Shown: piece by piece, positions 25,801 to 40,800 of the stretch
How positions within the stretch are numbered: the stretch's first letter is position 1
How the letters are laid out: each line of letters begins with the position of its first letter
Source: Anisus vortex
Taxonomy: Eukaryota > Mollusca > Gastropoda > Planorbidae
Length of the DNA stretch: 64,000 nt
Assembly (NCBI GenBank): GCA_949126835.1
Contig: OX421497.1
Location: 5,309,136 to 5,373,135, forward strand
Direction: 5' to 3'
Made by a program: the position numbers and the translations under genes
Notes under the pieces: generated by a model
Databases searched by the model: none
Seen by the model: only the letters and a program-made list of their open reading frames with translations
Told to the model about the DNA's origin: nothing

Positions 25801-28800
25801 ACTATACCACATTTTATCAGAATACTATTTCATTCTTGGACTTATATTATATTATATGATTGTTGGATGTACTGTGAATAATGTATTGTGAGTAATAATA
25901 AATAGATATATATATTGCTGCAAAGATTTGAATTATCAAGTGTGTTAAACGTACTGTGAAAATAATATTAGAAACATTTAACTCAACTCAATCAACTCAA
26001 TCAACTCATGATTCTATTAGCCTACGAAGAACAATAATAATTAAAATAGGATCAATAACAGTGGTGGCAGCGGTAAACGGTAACGGTGAACGGCAGCGGT
26101 GTACGGCAACTACTAAACTACAACATAATGAAATGCTTCCACAAAACCAAATCTTAGAAGGTAAAGTCTGATTTTCAAATTGTCAACTCTCTCATGCAAA
26201 CTATTCAACCAGTCAACCTGGTCATAAAATCGTTAGAGAGAACGCTAAAACATCTCTCAGAAAATATATGATTTGCTGGTGGATGGCAGATTTTAATGAA
26301 CGATTTCTAAAGATATTAATCAAGATGTAATCAACACTGTATAAAGCCATATTCAGGGTAACAGGAAACAGAGACACTGCAGCAAGACTTGTAAAAGTCA
26401 GTAGATACATAGGCGGCACAACAGGCAACAAAAAGGTGGGTGCACGTGGCGCTCTACATCTCAACCCACATTACATTTTTTAAAGGTGCCGACGCTGGAA
26501 TTAATAATTTTTTTTCAAGATTATATTTGGATTACAGGGAAAGTCGAGAGCTGTCGGATGAATTTCTTTGTGATCAATCGTTGATCATGAAAAATTGAAT
26601 TATCACGCATGAAACATTTTTAAACAAAACAGCTTCTGAATCTAGACTCTGTAATATTTTACGATACGCTATGAAATGAAGCAATGACGTCATACAAGAT
26701 GGCGGACACTAGATAAACAAGATGGCGGACACTAGTTCAACTAGAGGTCAACACGTGTGTGTGTGAGATCCGAAGGTAACAAGGCAATCATCAACGCATA
26801 GTATTCACTTAGTCATACTTTGTGGAATACCAAGACCTTATTGAAGACAGATTGTACTCTAACGTACATCAATTCAAGAGATTCGTTTACATTATGCGAA
26901 TTATAGCTATCTCGCTATACAGTAAAGTTAATTTGAATTAATGTGATGAAGATTGTGTTAATTAATTTAAATCATTCGTACCTGGATTAACGTCATGAAG
27001 TATGTGTTAGTTAAAATTTAAGCTACTATTAGACCATTCACTTGGATCAAATGGATTAACTTCATCGTCAAGAAGATTCATTGTGTTACTTAAATACTAT
27101 TTAAGTTTGATATAATTAACATTTATTTTAATATTATACATGTTAAATGATTCTTTGATAGGGTAATTTCTGTTAGCTGTATTGACTTGTTTGTTTTTGT
27201 TCAAATATTGAAGTAAAATTATTGTCTTTGTCAATGTTGATAAATATTGTGATTCTAGTGTGAACATTTCCTCTATTACTGTTGTCCATGCAGCATTTGT
27301 GTCTTTAATTAAGATTGTGTTGTGTTTCATTTATTTAATTAAGATTGTGTTGTGTTTCATTTATTTTAGTTATACATAATTGTTGTGTTGTGTTTCATTT
27401 ATTTCAGTTATACATAATTGTTGTTTTGTTTTGTTTTTTAAATATAATTAATATTATTGGTTCAAGATAACCACTATTATTTCTGATAGATTCTTGATAG
27501 TAACAATAACTATCAATTGTTTATAAATATAATTTATGCAAAGGTCAATATTTATGTACACACTATAGAAAATAGTAGATAAGGCATTTTTACAAATATA
27601 ATAATTGACAATAGTCAACATTTACATACAAGTAAAGTAAATTGAAAAATAAGAAGAGAAAATAATTTATCAATCAAAATATTATGCTTTGCATTGTTCC
27701 AATTCCAAAATGCTTTCAATTATAATAGCATTGTGAATATAAATAATAGTATTGCAAGTGTTTAGCTTCAACTTAATAATACATGGTCTACATAATAATT
27801 ATAAGAATTACATTGTGAATGTACACTCTATAAATAATAATAAATAATAGCATTGGCCTGTACAAAATAATAATTTATTGTTAATGATCAAGAATTAAAT
27901 ATGGATGTAAAAGTTAAATTATTGTATGAAGAAGCTAAAGCTTTAGCTAAGGAATTTGAAATAACAGAAAAAAAAGAATTGCAAGAATTTATAGAAAAGA
28001 AAGTAAAAGAGTTAAAAAAGGAATTATCTGATAAAGAAAGAGATGAGCGTGCAGAAAGTAGGTCACATGAACTTAAACAAAAAGAATTAGACAATGAACT
28101 TAAACAAAAAGAATTAGAATTAGAACTTAAACAAAAAGAAATACAATTAAAACTAGACCATGAATTAGAACTAGCTAAATTGCAACAAAATAAGGTTGAG
28201 CATTCAACTAATTCATCTAATAAACATGGCGTTAGATTTAAAATGCCACCATTTGATGGAAAAGAAAATATTTTAGATTTTTTAACTCTCTTTGAAACAA
28301 CATGTAAAGGGTATAACATTCCGCAATCGGAATGGTATATTCATTTAATTCCTCAATTGAAAGACAAAGGAAGGGAAGCATTAGCTCATATTGATAAAGA
28401 GATTACTGATTACACAATAATTAGAGAACAGTTGATAAAATTTTTTATCCATTCAGAGGACTATTATAGACAAAAATTTCATTCTTTTTTATTAACTGAT
28501 AAAATAGAACCAAGAGCTTTTGTCTCTGAAGTGAAATCATTCTTATTAACTTGGTTAGAACTAATCAAAATAGACACAAAAAATCCCAATGAAATTATTG
28601 AGATGGTAGTAGTAGATAAAGTGTTACAAATGGCTTCCAAACCTTTGTTTACACATATTATGGAGAGGAAAGTAAGAAATATTGAAAATTTAATAGATGC
28701 TATCTCCAATTTTAAAGATAGTAATCCCAATGTAGAACTTACTAAACAGACTCAAACAGTAAATACCATGCAAAATAGAAGACATAGGAGCTATTCACCT

Positions 28801-31800
28801 CCTAGAACAAATAGTCAATATGGTAGAAGACAAAACTATGGTAATGAAACAAATACAAACAGACAAAATCTTAGATGTCAATTTTGTAATCGTTATGGAC
28901 ATATAGACAGATTTTGTGGTTTCAGAATAAAACAATTAAGTAACAGGTATAGACAAAATGAATATAGCCAAAATAATCAAAATTTTCAAAATAAAAACTT
29001 TACAAGACAGAATTTTCCACAAGGAAATCAAAACTTTACAAGACGGAATTTTCCACAAGGAAATCAAAATCAAAACTTTACAAGACTGAATTTTCCACAA
29101 GGAAATTCTACAAATCAGCATGTTACCAATCCAAATTCTGCAAATCAAAATTTTCAGAATAGAAATAAAGGCTATACAAATAATCCTACTACTCACAGAA
29201 ACAATGTAATATTTGAGAATAAAGGTCAACTGATCTTATTCCCTGCATATGTTGAGGGAATACGTACCTATTGTCTAAGGGATACTGGTTCATCTCTCAC
29301 TTGTGTAGATGAGAGGATTATTCCTCCTCATAAAGCCAAAAATATCTTAAGGATAGAAACAATTAAACTAGGTAATGGATCTATGGTTAGTTGTCCAATC
29401 ACTACCATACAAATTGATACTCCTTGGCTTACAGGATATACTGAAGCAGCCATTTTAAAAAATTGTGTTGCTCCCCTAATAATAGGTAATACATATGGAG
29501 TCAAACAGGACAATAGTTTTGAAATATTTCAACAATGGATGGATCTTAAATCCACAGATTTAAACTTAAAACCTGTAATTTTGTTAGAAAATAATCAACT
29601 GGGAGATTTATCACAAGATGAATTCGGCCCTGCCTTGCAAACTGTCAGCTTTTTACAAACACTAGGCAAGTCAGACAGTAGCATTATTAATGACACACCT
29701 AATATAGATATACCTATAAACAAAGTGAAAGAAAATCTAATGCCTAAATGGAATGGTACAGAGAAATTGAATCAATATATTGAAAGGTTTGAAGAACAGT
29801 GTGAAATAAATAATATACCTAAACAATTGCATGCCATATCACTGTGCAAACATTTAGAAAATCACAAAGCAATATACAATATTGCAGAGAAAGAAATCAA
29901 TGACTTTCAAACATTGAAAACAAACATTTTAGCATATATTGATACTACTCAAAAGAAAACTGAAACACAAATGAAAAAACATGAACAGATTAGCTTAAAT
30001 AGTATGCCTTTTGATGAACAAACATTAAAAAATGAACAAAAACAAGATGAGTATATAAACAAAATTGTGTCACAACTTGGTAAAGAAAATTTTAAACAAG
30101 GACAAATGAAATTAATTAATGGAATTCTTTGTAGGATAGAAACAAAAACTGATATAACTCAAATAGTTGTGCCAAAATCTTTGACGGTGCAAATAATGAA
30201 AATTTCGCATGATAATGCATTAGCAGGTCACTTAAGTACAAAAAAAACTTGTAACAAAATCAAAAACAACTTCTGGTGGCCCAATTTAGAAAAGGATTTG
30301 AAAACATTCATAAAAAGTTGTTCAACATGTCTGATACATAATCAGAAAAATTCAAAACATAAAGCACCTTTACAAAAAACAGATACTGTAGACAAACCTT
30401 TTGTAAAGATAGCCATTGATATTATTGGACCTATGAAAGAAGCTAGGAATTCAAAAGCTAAATTTGCATTAACACTCATTGATATGGGTAGTAGATGGGT
30501 GGAAGTAATCCCTCTAAGAGAAATAACCGCAGATAGAGTATGTAACTCACTATTGCCAATATTCTGCAGATTTGGATTTCCTAAAACTATATTAAGTGAT
30601 AATGGTACACAATTCAAATCCAAATTGACTCAAGCTTTTACTAAAATGCTCAACATAACACAAATTTTTAGTTCAATCTACCACCCAGAGTCAAATGGTA
30701 TGGTTGAAAGGGCAAATCAAACTATAAAACAAATGTTAGCTAAGGTTTGCGAAGAACACCCTTATGAATGGGATGAATTCCTACCAGCCATTCTCTTTGC
30801 TTATAGACAGGCAAAGCATGAAAGCACTGGTTACTCACCTTTTGAGTTAATCTTTGGTAGAAATGCCAATGGTCCATTAGAGAATTTTAAAGCAGAATTA
30901 CTAAAAACCAAAGAAACAAAAATATCACCTTTTGATCTAATAAATAAGACAGAAAAACATATGCAAACAGCATATCAATTTGCTGTGGAAAAAAACCAAG
31001 AAATTAAAGAAAAAACCATACTTAGAGAAAACATGAATAAAAACTTAAGAAAGTTAGAAATAGGCAACAAAGTACTTGTATATCTACCCATTGGTTCTGG
31101 TAATACTATGCAATGGAAAGGTCCTTATGACATTATACATAAATTGTCAGATGTTACATATAAAATTGACATAAATGGTAGTGAAAAAATTGTTCACATC
31201 AACAATTTAAGACATTATGAAGAAAGCAATATAGTTGATACTACATCAAAAACTAATGACAAAATAGAAAACAACAATGTTATCATCGTTGAAGATGAAA
31301 ATATTAAAGACATTCCAAGTAATGTTAACTACTTGTGTGGCATGACTGCAAATACAACTAATGAATTAGAGCAAATTAATTTAGATCATATTCCAAGTGT
31401 AGAAACTAAAATTAAAATAGTGAAAATATTAAACAAATTTAAAGATACAATCACAGAAACACCTGGTTTGACTAATGTCATTGAACATACAATAGAATTA
31501 ACTGACAAAAAAGAGTTTAGATCAAAAGCTTATAGAATTCCACAAATGCTAGTTGACAAAGTGGATAAAGAATTGGACCAATTAATTGAAAATAAGATTA
31601 TAAACAAATCTATGTCTCAATACTCTTCACCAATGGTAATAGTAAGAAAAAAAAATGGTTCAATTAGACTTTGCTGTGACTATCGCAAATTAAATAAAAT
31701 CACAAAAATTGATCAGGAAGGGTTACCTAACATAGACAATATCATCAATACTATGGCAACTGGGAAAATATTTTCCACTATAGACTTGACCAGAGGTTTT

Positions 31801-34800
31801 TGGCAAGTACCTCTAGATAAAAATTCTAAAGATTACGCAGCTTTTATCACACATAGAGGTGTGTTTAACTGGAATGTAATGCCATTTGGTCTCATAAATA
31901 GTACTGCAACTTTCACTAAATTAATGAGAAAAATTCTTCCTCAAAGAAACAACATAATTCACTATGTGGATGATGTATGTATATATACAGAAACTTGGGA
32001 TGAACACTTGACTATCTTAGAAGAAGTCTTACAAATACTAAAAGATAACAATTTAACTGTATCCCCAACTAAATTGAAGATAGGACAAACAGAAATTGAA
32101 TTTCTGGGACATACATTTTCTAATGGCCAAGTCAAGCCAACAGAACAATTACACAAAAAGATCTTAGAAATAAAGACACCTAAAACTAAGAAAGAAGTTA
32201 GAGCACTCTTAGGTTTATTCAATTATTACAGCAAGTTTATTCCAAAATACAGTCAAATAGTTAGACCTATCATAGATCTTACAAAAAAATTTCAACCAAA
32301 TTATGTAAATTGGAATAATGAATGTGAACAATCATTCAGACAACTAGTTAATGAGTTTTCTAAAGAACCAATTCTGGAAACTATTCAGAAAGATGATGAA
32401 ATTATTTTAGCCTGTGATGCGTCAAAAATAGGACTAGGTGCTTGTATTTTTAAGAAAGTAATGATAGATTCAGAAATGGTGTACAAACCAGCATTCTATA
32501 TAAGCCGTGCATTAACTAATAGTGAAAAAAATTTCAGTATATTGGAATTGGAAGGCTTATGCATAGCTTATGCTGTATTGAAATTTCAATACTATTTGTT
32601 AGGACGTAAGTTTACAATTCTCACAGATCACAAACCATTAGTAAATTTTAATGTGTCAAATGTAAATAACAAACGCATAAACAAATATGCATTATTACTA
32701 TCTGATTATCAGTTTCAGATCAAAAGCATAGTTGGAAAAGATAATCATTTGCCAGACGTGTTATCAAGATTATCCATTTATATCCCAGATATTGAATAGA
32801 CAATACTGACAGATAATTGTCTAGGACTAATGTAAAACTTGAGACTTCAGATTTTTGGTCTCATGGTGTATAACTTCTGTAAGACACCGATGTAAATTGT
32901 TTTTATGATGATTATTTATGTTTTATGATGATTATTTATGTGTTTTTTGTACTATGATTACATGAATATTACATGACTTAATTAGATACGTTAACTATTG
33001 ATATGCAACTAAATATTTCATTGATTTTGTAACAATAATTTATGTTCCCGATATATGTAATTATGCAAAAATAATAATGAATTATTATTTTTTCCGGGAG
33101 GGGTGAGTAATGCTAGTATGCACTAACATGGTCAAAGGGAAATGACTCAGTAAATAGTCAAAAGTCAATTGTATAGTACAAGAGTTATGGGGACTGGGAA
33201 GATTGTAAATGTCACATTCTAGTTGGTTCTACTGCGTCGTAGCTATATAAAGCATGATTCGCACGTTTTACACGTCTCAGTCTGATCACGGGGTTTTACA
33301 TGTCTCAGTCTGATCACGGGGGGTAAAGGACCGGAGAATAGGCAGTCGACTCAAATATCCAGCAGCGTATAGACGTATACGTTAGACTCGGAACTATACC
33401 ACATTTTATCAGAATACTATTTCATTCTTGGACTTATATTATATTATATGATTGTTGGATGTACTGTGAATAATGTATTGTGAGTAATAATAAATAGATA
33501 TATATATTGCTGCAAAGATTTGAATTATCAAGTGTGTTAAACGTACTGTGAAAATAATATTAGAAACATTTAACTCAACTCAATCAACTCAATCAACTCA
33601 TGATTCTATTAGCCTACGAAGAACAATAATAATTAAAATAGGATCAATAACAAGAACCAAAATAAAAAAGGCGTGCTACTTGAAGTAATGATTACCTTCC
33701 AACCAACCAAAAGAAAACCGTCTTTGATAATCAAAACCGGTTTTCGGTTTCAAAACCGGAATCCAGGAATTCCGGTCTTCGTTTAACATCCTTCTTTGTT
33801 AGGGATGACAAGAGTATCTGCACTAATATTGTGTCATAGTTCAGTTACGTCATATAATTATATTCCAATACACGTCACACGTGAGACTCGGGCGCAAATC
33901 TCCCACACTACACGACATACTTTGGGGGGCTCATTCGGTATTTTGTGTGTGTGTAGTGTACCTATAAATGTGCTCACGATCTTCATAGTTAAAGTAATAT
34001 TTCTATTACTCACAGATCACACTGAACCTAATCTACAAAGAAAAGCTGCATATTATGTCACTCAAATTGTACGACATAACACTGCTTTTAATTATTTTAG
34101 TATGCACATTCAAAAGCTGTTTTAGACCTTTAGTCCTTTGGACTACATATTATATTCTAGTGGCTTCGGCTTGAACATAATTCATTTGGCTACTGTTTAC
34201 AGGAGTGAGTTGGCAGGAGAAGATAAAGAACCTAAGATCTAACATAACAAAAAAGGGTGCAGACGCGTTCGTTGTCACATCATTAGATGAGATTGCTTGT
34301 GAGTTATAGAGTAAATTACATTTTAAATAAGTCTGAGATTACTTTGGTTACGATCCTTTATTAAATAACATTAAAAAAAGCTATTTTACTATGTATAAAC
34401 AGCCACTAACAAACAACAACTTACTTACAGCACGTAACGCCGTTGGCGCTTATGGCAGCAACAAAGTCTTTCCATCTTTGTAACGTTTGCGACAATTTCG
34501 ATTTTACCCCAAGAGAAACTGAATTTCTTTACTTCCTGTACTAGTGTTCTTCGCCAGGTTACTTGAGGTTTTTCGAATGAAAGGTAAAGAGTTTCGCAAG
34601 ATCCTGTTGTGACATTCGCCAACTTTCGTCATCATATAAAAAAAACAGGAACACAGACACAGCTGTTATAGAGTTTTAAATTGGTTCTGGTACTGTATTG
34701 GCAGGAATCCCAGATGTTGTTCATGCCGTAAAATGAATTTCTTTCTTTATTCAGTCTGCTCTGAATGTCTTTTGTGCTTCCCCCACATCTGGTGTGAGTG

Positions 34801-37800
34801 AGCTTCCTAGGTATGTGAATTTTTCTGAGCTAGGAAGATCTTTATTATCAACTTTGACTGGAATCATAGTTGTGATGTTTAGAATCATGACTTCTGATAA
34901 CTTTCAGATTGAATTTGATCCCACTTGTGAGCTATATTGATTCAGTCTGTCTGTTTGTCTTGTCTTGCATTTGTTGATAGGTGTGAGATAAAAGTTCTAG
35001 GTCATCAGCATAGTCTAAATCCTCAAGTGTCGACAACACTGTCCATCCAATGCCATTGTTTCCCACTTCTTATATGCTTTTCATCACCCAGTCGATGAGG
35101 ATGTTAAAAAGCAATGCAGAAATCCTCCATCCATATTGCACTTCTGTCTTTAATTCGAACCATATGTTGCTACATTTCATGCAACAACACACGACTGCAA
35201 ACATTTCAAAAGTTTAATATAGCATTCTCTGTGACTGTGAACTTATTGGTATACTATTATTGTAAACATTAATTATTTTTCAGAAACAAATATACATTGT
35301 AAAAATAACATTGACTTCAAAATTAAAAAGCAATTTGATGAGATTATCATTTGTGTTTTCTCTTATAGGGCTCTTTAATCTGCGAGGATCTGACACAAAG
35401 TACGCCCCATACGTTCATGCTTATGCAATTGTGGAGGTGGAGCCAAATAGAACCTTGTAATTGTTGTCTAATGTTTTAATTTAGCTTTTAAATAATTAAG
35501 CTTTCAAGAATCAGGTAAATATTCTCTAATTGTAAGTTTGGCTTTTCGGATAGTTGAGCTTTCAATAATAGGATAATTATTTTCTAATGTTTAGTTTTGG
35601 CTTCTTTTGATACTTAAGACTTTTTCGATATTTAAATTTTCAATAATAGGGTAATTATTTTCTAATGTTTAGTTTTGGCTTCTTTTGATACTTAAGACTT
35701 TTTCGATATTTAAATTTTCAATAATAGGGTAATTATTTTCTAATGTTTAGTTTTGGCTTCTTTTGATACTTAAGACTTTTTCGATATTTAAATTTTCAAT
35801 AATAGGGTAATTATTTTCTAATGTTTAGTTTTGGCTTCTTTTGATACTTAAGACTTTTTCGATATTTAAATTTTCAATAATAGGGTAATTATTTTCTAAT
35901 GTTTAGTTTTGGCTTCTTTTGATACTTAAGACTTTTTCGATATTTAAATTTTCAATAATAGCGTAATTATTTTCTAATGTTTAGTTTTGGCTTCTTTTGA
36001 TACTTAAGACTTTTTCGATATTTAAATTTTCAATAATAGGGTAATTATTTTCTAATGTTTAGTTCTGGCTTCTTTTGATACTTAAGACTTTTTCGATATT
36101 TAAATTTTCAATAATAGCGTAATTATTTTCTAATGTTTAGTTCTGGCTTCTTTTGATACTTAAGACTTTTTCGATATTTAAATTTTCAATAATAGGGTAA
36201 CTATTTTCTAATGTTTAGTTTTAGCTTCTTTTGATACTTAAGACTTTTTCGATATTTAAATTTTCAATAATAGGGTAATTATTTTCTAATGTTTAGTTTT
36301 GGCTTCTTTTGATACTTGAGACTTTAAAGAATCATGTAAAAGTAATAACATAACAACACGCTGATCGGTGTAACAACTTTCTTTCGCATTCTACGATCCC
36401 TTACAAAAACAATTGAACTTGCTGCAAATATGCTAACAAGCCACACTCAATCCCCCAACAGCCGGACTGTCATCTTCACTGACGCCAGAACAGTTCTCCA
36501 GTCTCTAAAAAAAAAAAAAAGCCCTGATCAATCAGTCACCCAGTACATAACTTTTAAAACTCAGAAAAATAACTAAAGAACTGGCTCTCCAATGGATCCC
36601 TGGTCATATACAAAATGAAGGGATAACACTGCCGACACCTTAGCTAAAGCTGGATGCAGACAAAACCAATTTACTATGAAAGGGACAAATATTATAGTCA
36701 TGTTACTATAAGACTCAATGCTCAATGTCACTGAAGTATGTCCATAATTTCTAGTTCAGCAACTCGGACATGTAGACGGTCACCCTTTAAACAATACTTA
36801 ACCTATACTAAAACATGAAACGACGTTAATCTTAGACCAACTAACTGAAGACAATCTTTAAAGCTAAAAAAAATATCAGAAAAGAAATGTAAGATTTATT
36901 ATAAGCAACAGCAATCCGAAAAGTAACACCAATAGATTAATAACTGCATTAATAATAATGTTTACTGCAAATATTAGTGTCTATCTCTTGTTCAGGTTGA
37001 TTTTAGATAACAGTTATGAAAGACTTCGAGCTCAGCCGACAGATCCTGAAACGAAAGTGAAACTCCGGAAACATCTAGAACCAATTGAATGGGACCTTTT
37101 TCTTGTTGATTGGAAACATGACCCAATCATTAATGTAAATATAATGTTCAATATTGAAATATGGACATTTTGAATCTGACCAGGTTGTCTTGGAAATGGG
37201 CCTTTGCCCTGACATGCAGTAATCAGTGGCGTAGCCAGGTTTTGGCGCTAGGGGAAGCGAAATTTTAGGAAAAGGCCTCAATTTTAGCAATTTTTCCAGA
37301 TTAATAGAAGAACTAAGAATTTGTACGTATCAAGTGTTATAAGAAAACCATGTGCCTCAGGATACACACACTGTATAATAGTACAGTTTTTATTTAACCA
37401 TTCAGGATTCTTTTTCTAGTAGCTAATAGTGATGGGAATTTCTGCAATATTAATTGCATTTACTGCTGATTTTCGGAATGAACATCTAGTATCGAAAAGT
37501 ATTTATAGAATCAATGCGAATGCTCTATAGCAGGTTCGGCAACCTAAGGCTCGCGTGCCAGATTTGGCACGCAGAACGATTTTCAGTGGCACGCGAAAGA
37601 ACTCCAAGAATATTGTTTAACGCAAGTGAAAACAATGTATGTCAGCATAATTAGTAGGTGCTGCATGGCGAACTACATGGGAATCACACTGGACGTCGAC
37701 TGTTTTAGTTCAGGAATCTTTGTATGCAAAGCTCCCATCATTGGACTTGCAATCTGTGATTGTTAAAATAGTCAATTGTATAGTTTCTCAAGTGTCTTCT

Positions 37801-40800
37801 AGAAGAAAGTCATACGGAGTATAGGTAAAGTCTTGGATAGATTATTTTCTTGTGCTGGAAGCAATTAAGATATATCTTAATGAAAAAAAAATATTCCGTT
37901 ATTGAATGAGAAGAACTGACTGTTGAAGCCAATGTTTCTGTATGACTAGACGACATCTAGTACTAGATTAAATAGGCCTAGCCTTTGCCATTGCTTGTCT
38001 TAACCTTTACAGTCCCGGGCGCGTATATAGCGGAACTGAAGGCAGCATAGATAGAAGTAGGTCGGTACTGGAAGGGTTAATAAAATGGCAAATGTAATTT
38101 TAGATAGTCTATTCTGTTGATAGAGGCATGAACCATAGAACATATGATAAACCTTAACACATATGTAGTTCGTATGTCGCATGATTGTAGGTGTCCCATA
38201 ATGCCCATATTGACATCGTACATTTAATATAACAATAAACTCGTCAAATAAAACACACATATGTTGCCAATATCAAATATAAAGCCTACCTTCACAATGA
38301 CGTACTTATATTATTATGCAATCAGTTGAAATCGTCACGTGTCTATAATTGCTAAGTCTATCATATAGACTAGATAGGCCGATTGGTAATTTTTCAAGTC
38401 AGGCATAGTCTAAATTAATAGTTTAAGACAATGCCCAAAATTGCCTCAAGGGGCCAATACAGGGTCAAGCACAAACATAACAACAACAGAACACTTGTAG
38501 AGAAAATGAAAAAATAGCACCTATAATGTTAACTAATAGCAATAATTAATACTAATAATAACAGCCTTACATGAATACATGAATAAATGAATGTAAAAAA
38601 TAAAGTTTAAAAGAATAATACTCTAAGTCGGAAGCTGTGATGCAGAAATTCGAGCTAGGATTGGGTCAGCAAATGCGGCAATGGCTAAACTAAACATGGC
38701 GCAGGATATGCCCAAACGGTGGGCATGGATTAAGTAAGGAGAAAGAACACTTAAGGCACAAGAAGGTGGAAGAAAATGTAATACCCTCCGCAGTTTTCAT
38801 TTGCACCCAGTGTGACTCGTGTCTATATTTCCTGGATTGATCTCTTCAGCCACACGAGGTCCCGGAAGAATGAAATGATCGTCTCTCGAGACGTAATATC
38901 TTAACACATCTCAACACATCTCAACACATCTCAACACATGCCTGCATATGCCTGCTGCTGCCTTTTAATTTCGGCTATTTATTACCCCCAGAAAGAAAGT
39001 GAGTGACTTATGACTGCACTTCAGAAGTTTCGCCAAGATCAGATGGTGTCTTTTCACCTAGTTCCTTTAGTATCTCAAATTCTCTACAAGCTATAAATGG
39101 GTGTCTACAATTCTCACTATGCTCAGTGTCTTGGCGCCGGTTAAAAGATGCAATAAGTTTCGAATTTTTTTTCCCCCTCAAAATATAATTCGTAGACATA
39201 CTGCTGCATACATGGTATGAAATGATAACTTCGCATTTTAAATACGTAAATCGTGTCGATTATGAAGTTAACCTAAACTTTATAACTTTCACTGCGAAAT
39301 AAAAGATAAAGATTCGGAAATGTAAACTTTACACTTTAACTGTCACTGTCAATTATAGTTTGGAAAATGTTAAATTTACACTTTAACTATTACTGACAAA
39401 TTAGAATTTAATGTTAATAGAAAAGTCTTACTATTCATTCTTGAAAAAATGTTTTATCTTCTATTCTTTCTAAAAAAATTTTTCCTCAGGTGTTTGGTTA
39501 TGATAAGTATGGTCCGATTTGGATGATGTCCCTTTTGAAAAATTTCACTGCAACAAGAAAATACTGGATCACACCTGAGGCAAACTATGACATATTTTTG
39601 GGTGTTAAGGTTGGTATACTACTATCATAAGACTGTATCAATTAAGTGTCATATAGGCCCCTGTATCACTAAATCGGGCCCTTTGTTCATTGAACAACCT
39701 GTGCCAACCCTTGCTTCGCCACTGACTCGATATTTTCAGTCGCGGTGTATGAATATTATACAAAAACCACTTGAATAAATAACCTTAGTAATATTATTTG
39801 TTTAACACTAACTGCAAAAACAATGCAAGTGACGCTCAGATTTTTAATACGCTTTTAAACAATAAAGAACACATTTATAAATGAAAGTTAATTTTTAAAA
39901 TATTATATATTCTACATCAATAAATAAAACTTTATACAAGAAAATAGACAGAAAGAGTGACTAATTTATTCAAATAATTGTTTTTATTAAAATGATTACA
40001 AACACACTTTTATAAAGACTACTATTGATATTTGTGATTTACTGTTACGTTATGTTATGTTATTGATATTTGTGATTTACTGTTACGTTATGTTATGTTA
40101 TTGATATTTGTGATTTACTTTTATGTTATGTTATTGATATTTGTGATTTACTGTTACGTTATGTTATGTTATTGATATTTGTGATTTACTTTTATGTTAT
40201 GTTATTGATATTTGTGATTTACTGTTACGTTATGTTATGTTATTGATATTTGTGATTTACTTTTATGTTATGTTATTGATATTTGTGATTGACTGTTACG
40301 TTATGTTATGTTATTGATATTTGTGATTGACTGTTACGTTATGTTATGTTATTGATATTTGTGATTTACTGTTACGTTATGTTATGTTATTGATATTTGT
40401 GATTTACTGTTACGTTATGTTATGTTATTAATATTTGTGATTTACTGTTACGTTATGTTATGTTATTGATATTTGTGATTTACTGTTACGTTATGTTATG
40501 TTATTGATATTTGTGATTTACTGTTATGTTATCATAACATATTGTCACCTTTTATTTTAACTCTTTTTAATTTTGCAGAACAATTTCACCATTGCACCAT
40601 CTCCCATCGCAATTGATAAATCAGTGAAAAACCCACAAGAAAGTGCCGGGATGAGGAATGCTAATGTAAGATCCATTCTTTCACAGCGCGTATGCCACAG
40701 TCAGTAATTATTTTCTCATCTGTTCAACGGCATACTAGTTCGCAGTAATGTACAAAGTTAGCGAAAGTGAGTGTTGGCTCACCCGGAGATAAGACAAAGA

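Larger units (their letters stand above)
25519..33652 (+). mobile_element. LTR retrotransposon B, Gmr1-like, apparently intact
   Basis: 8134 bp. The two 542-bp LTRs (25519-26060, 33111-33652) show no difference by eye, start TG and end CA. They are bordered by the 5-bp duplication AGAAC (25514-25518, 33653-33657). GTGGTGGCAGCGG at 26061 is the candidate primer-binding site. The G-rich GGGAGGGGTGAG before 33111 is the candidate polypurine tract. One frame encodes Gag-PR-IN-RT-RH. It sits in intron 7 in the same direction as the host gene. Confidence 0.96.

Noticed and set aside
26222..26464. 80-residue minus-strand ORF in the element B leader
   Set aside because: No domain, antisense to the element, no supporting signals.
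32800..33110. An env gene in element B
   Set aside because: Only about 310 non-coding bases lie between Pol and the 3' LTR.
37221..39715. A TIR element from AGTGGCGTAGCCAGG to CTTCGCCACTGACT
   Set aside because: Only about 8 bases match, and the interval contains exon 11 of the host gene.
40026..40535. CRISPR-like array
   Set aside because: Units are contiguous tandem repeats with no unique spacers, and the DNA is from an animal nucleus. The same applies to the other arrays.
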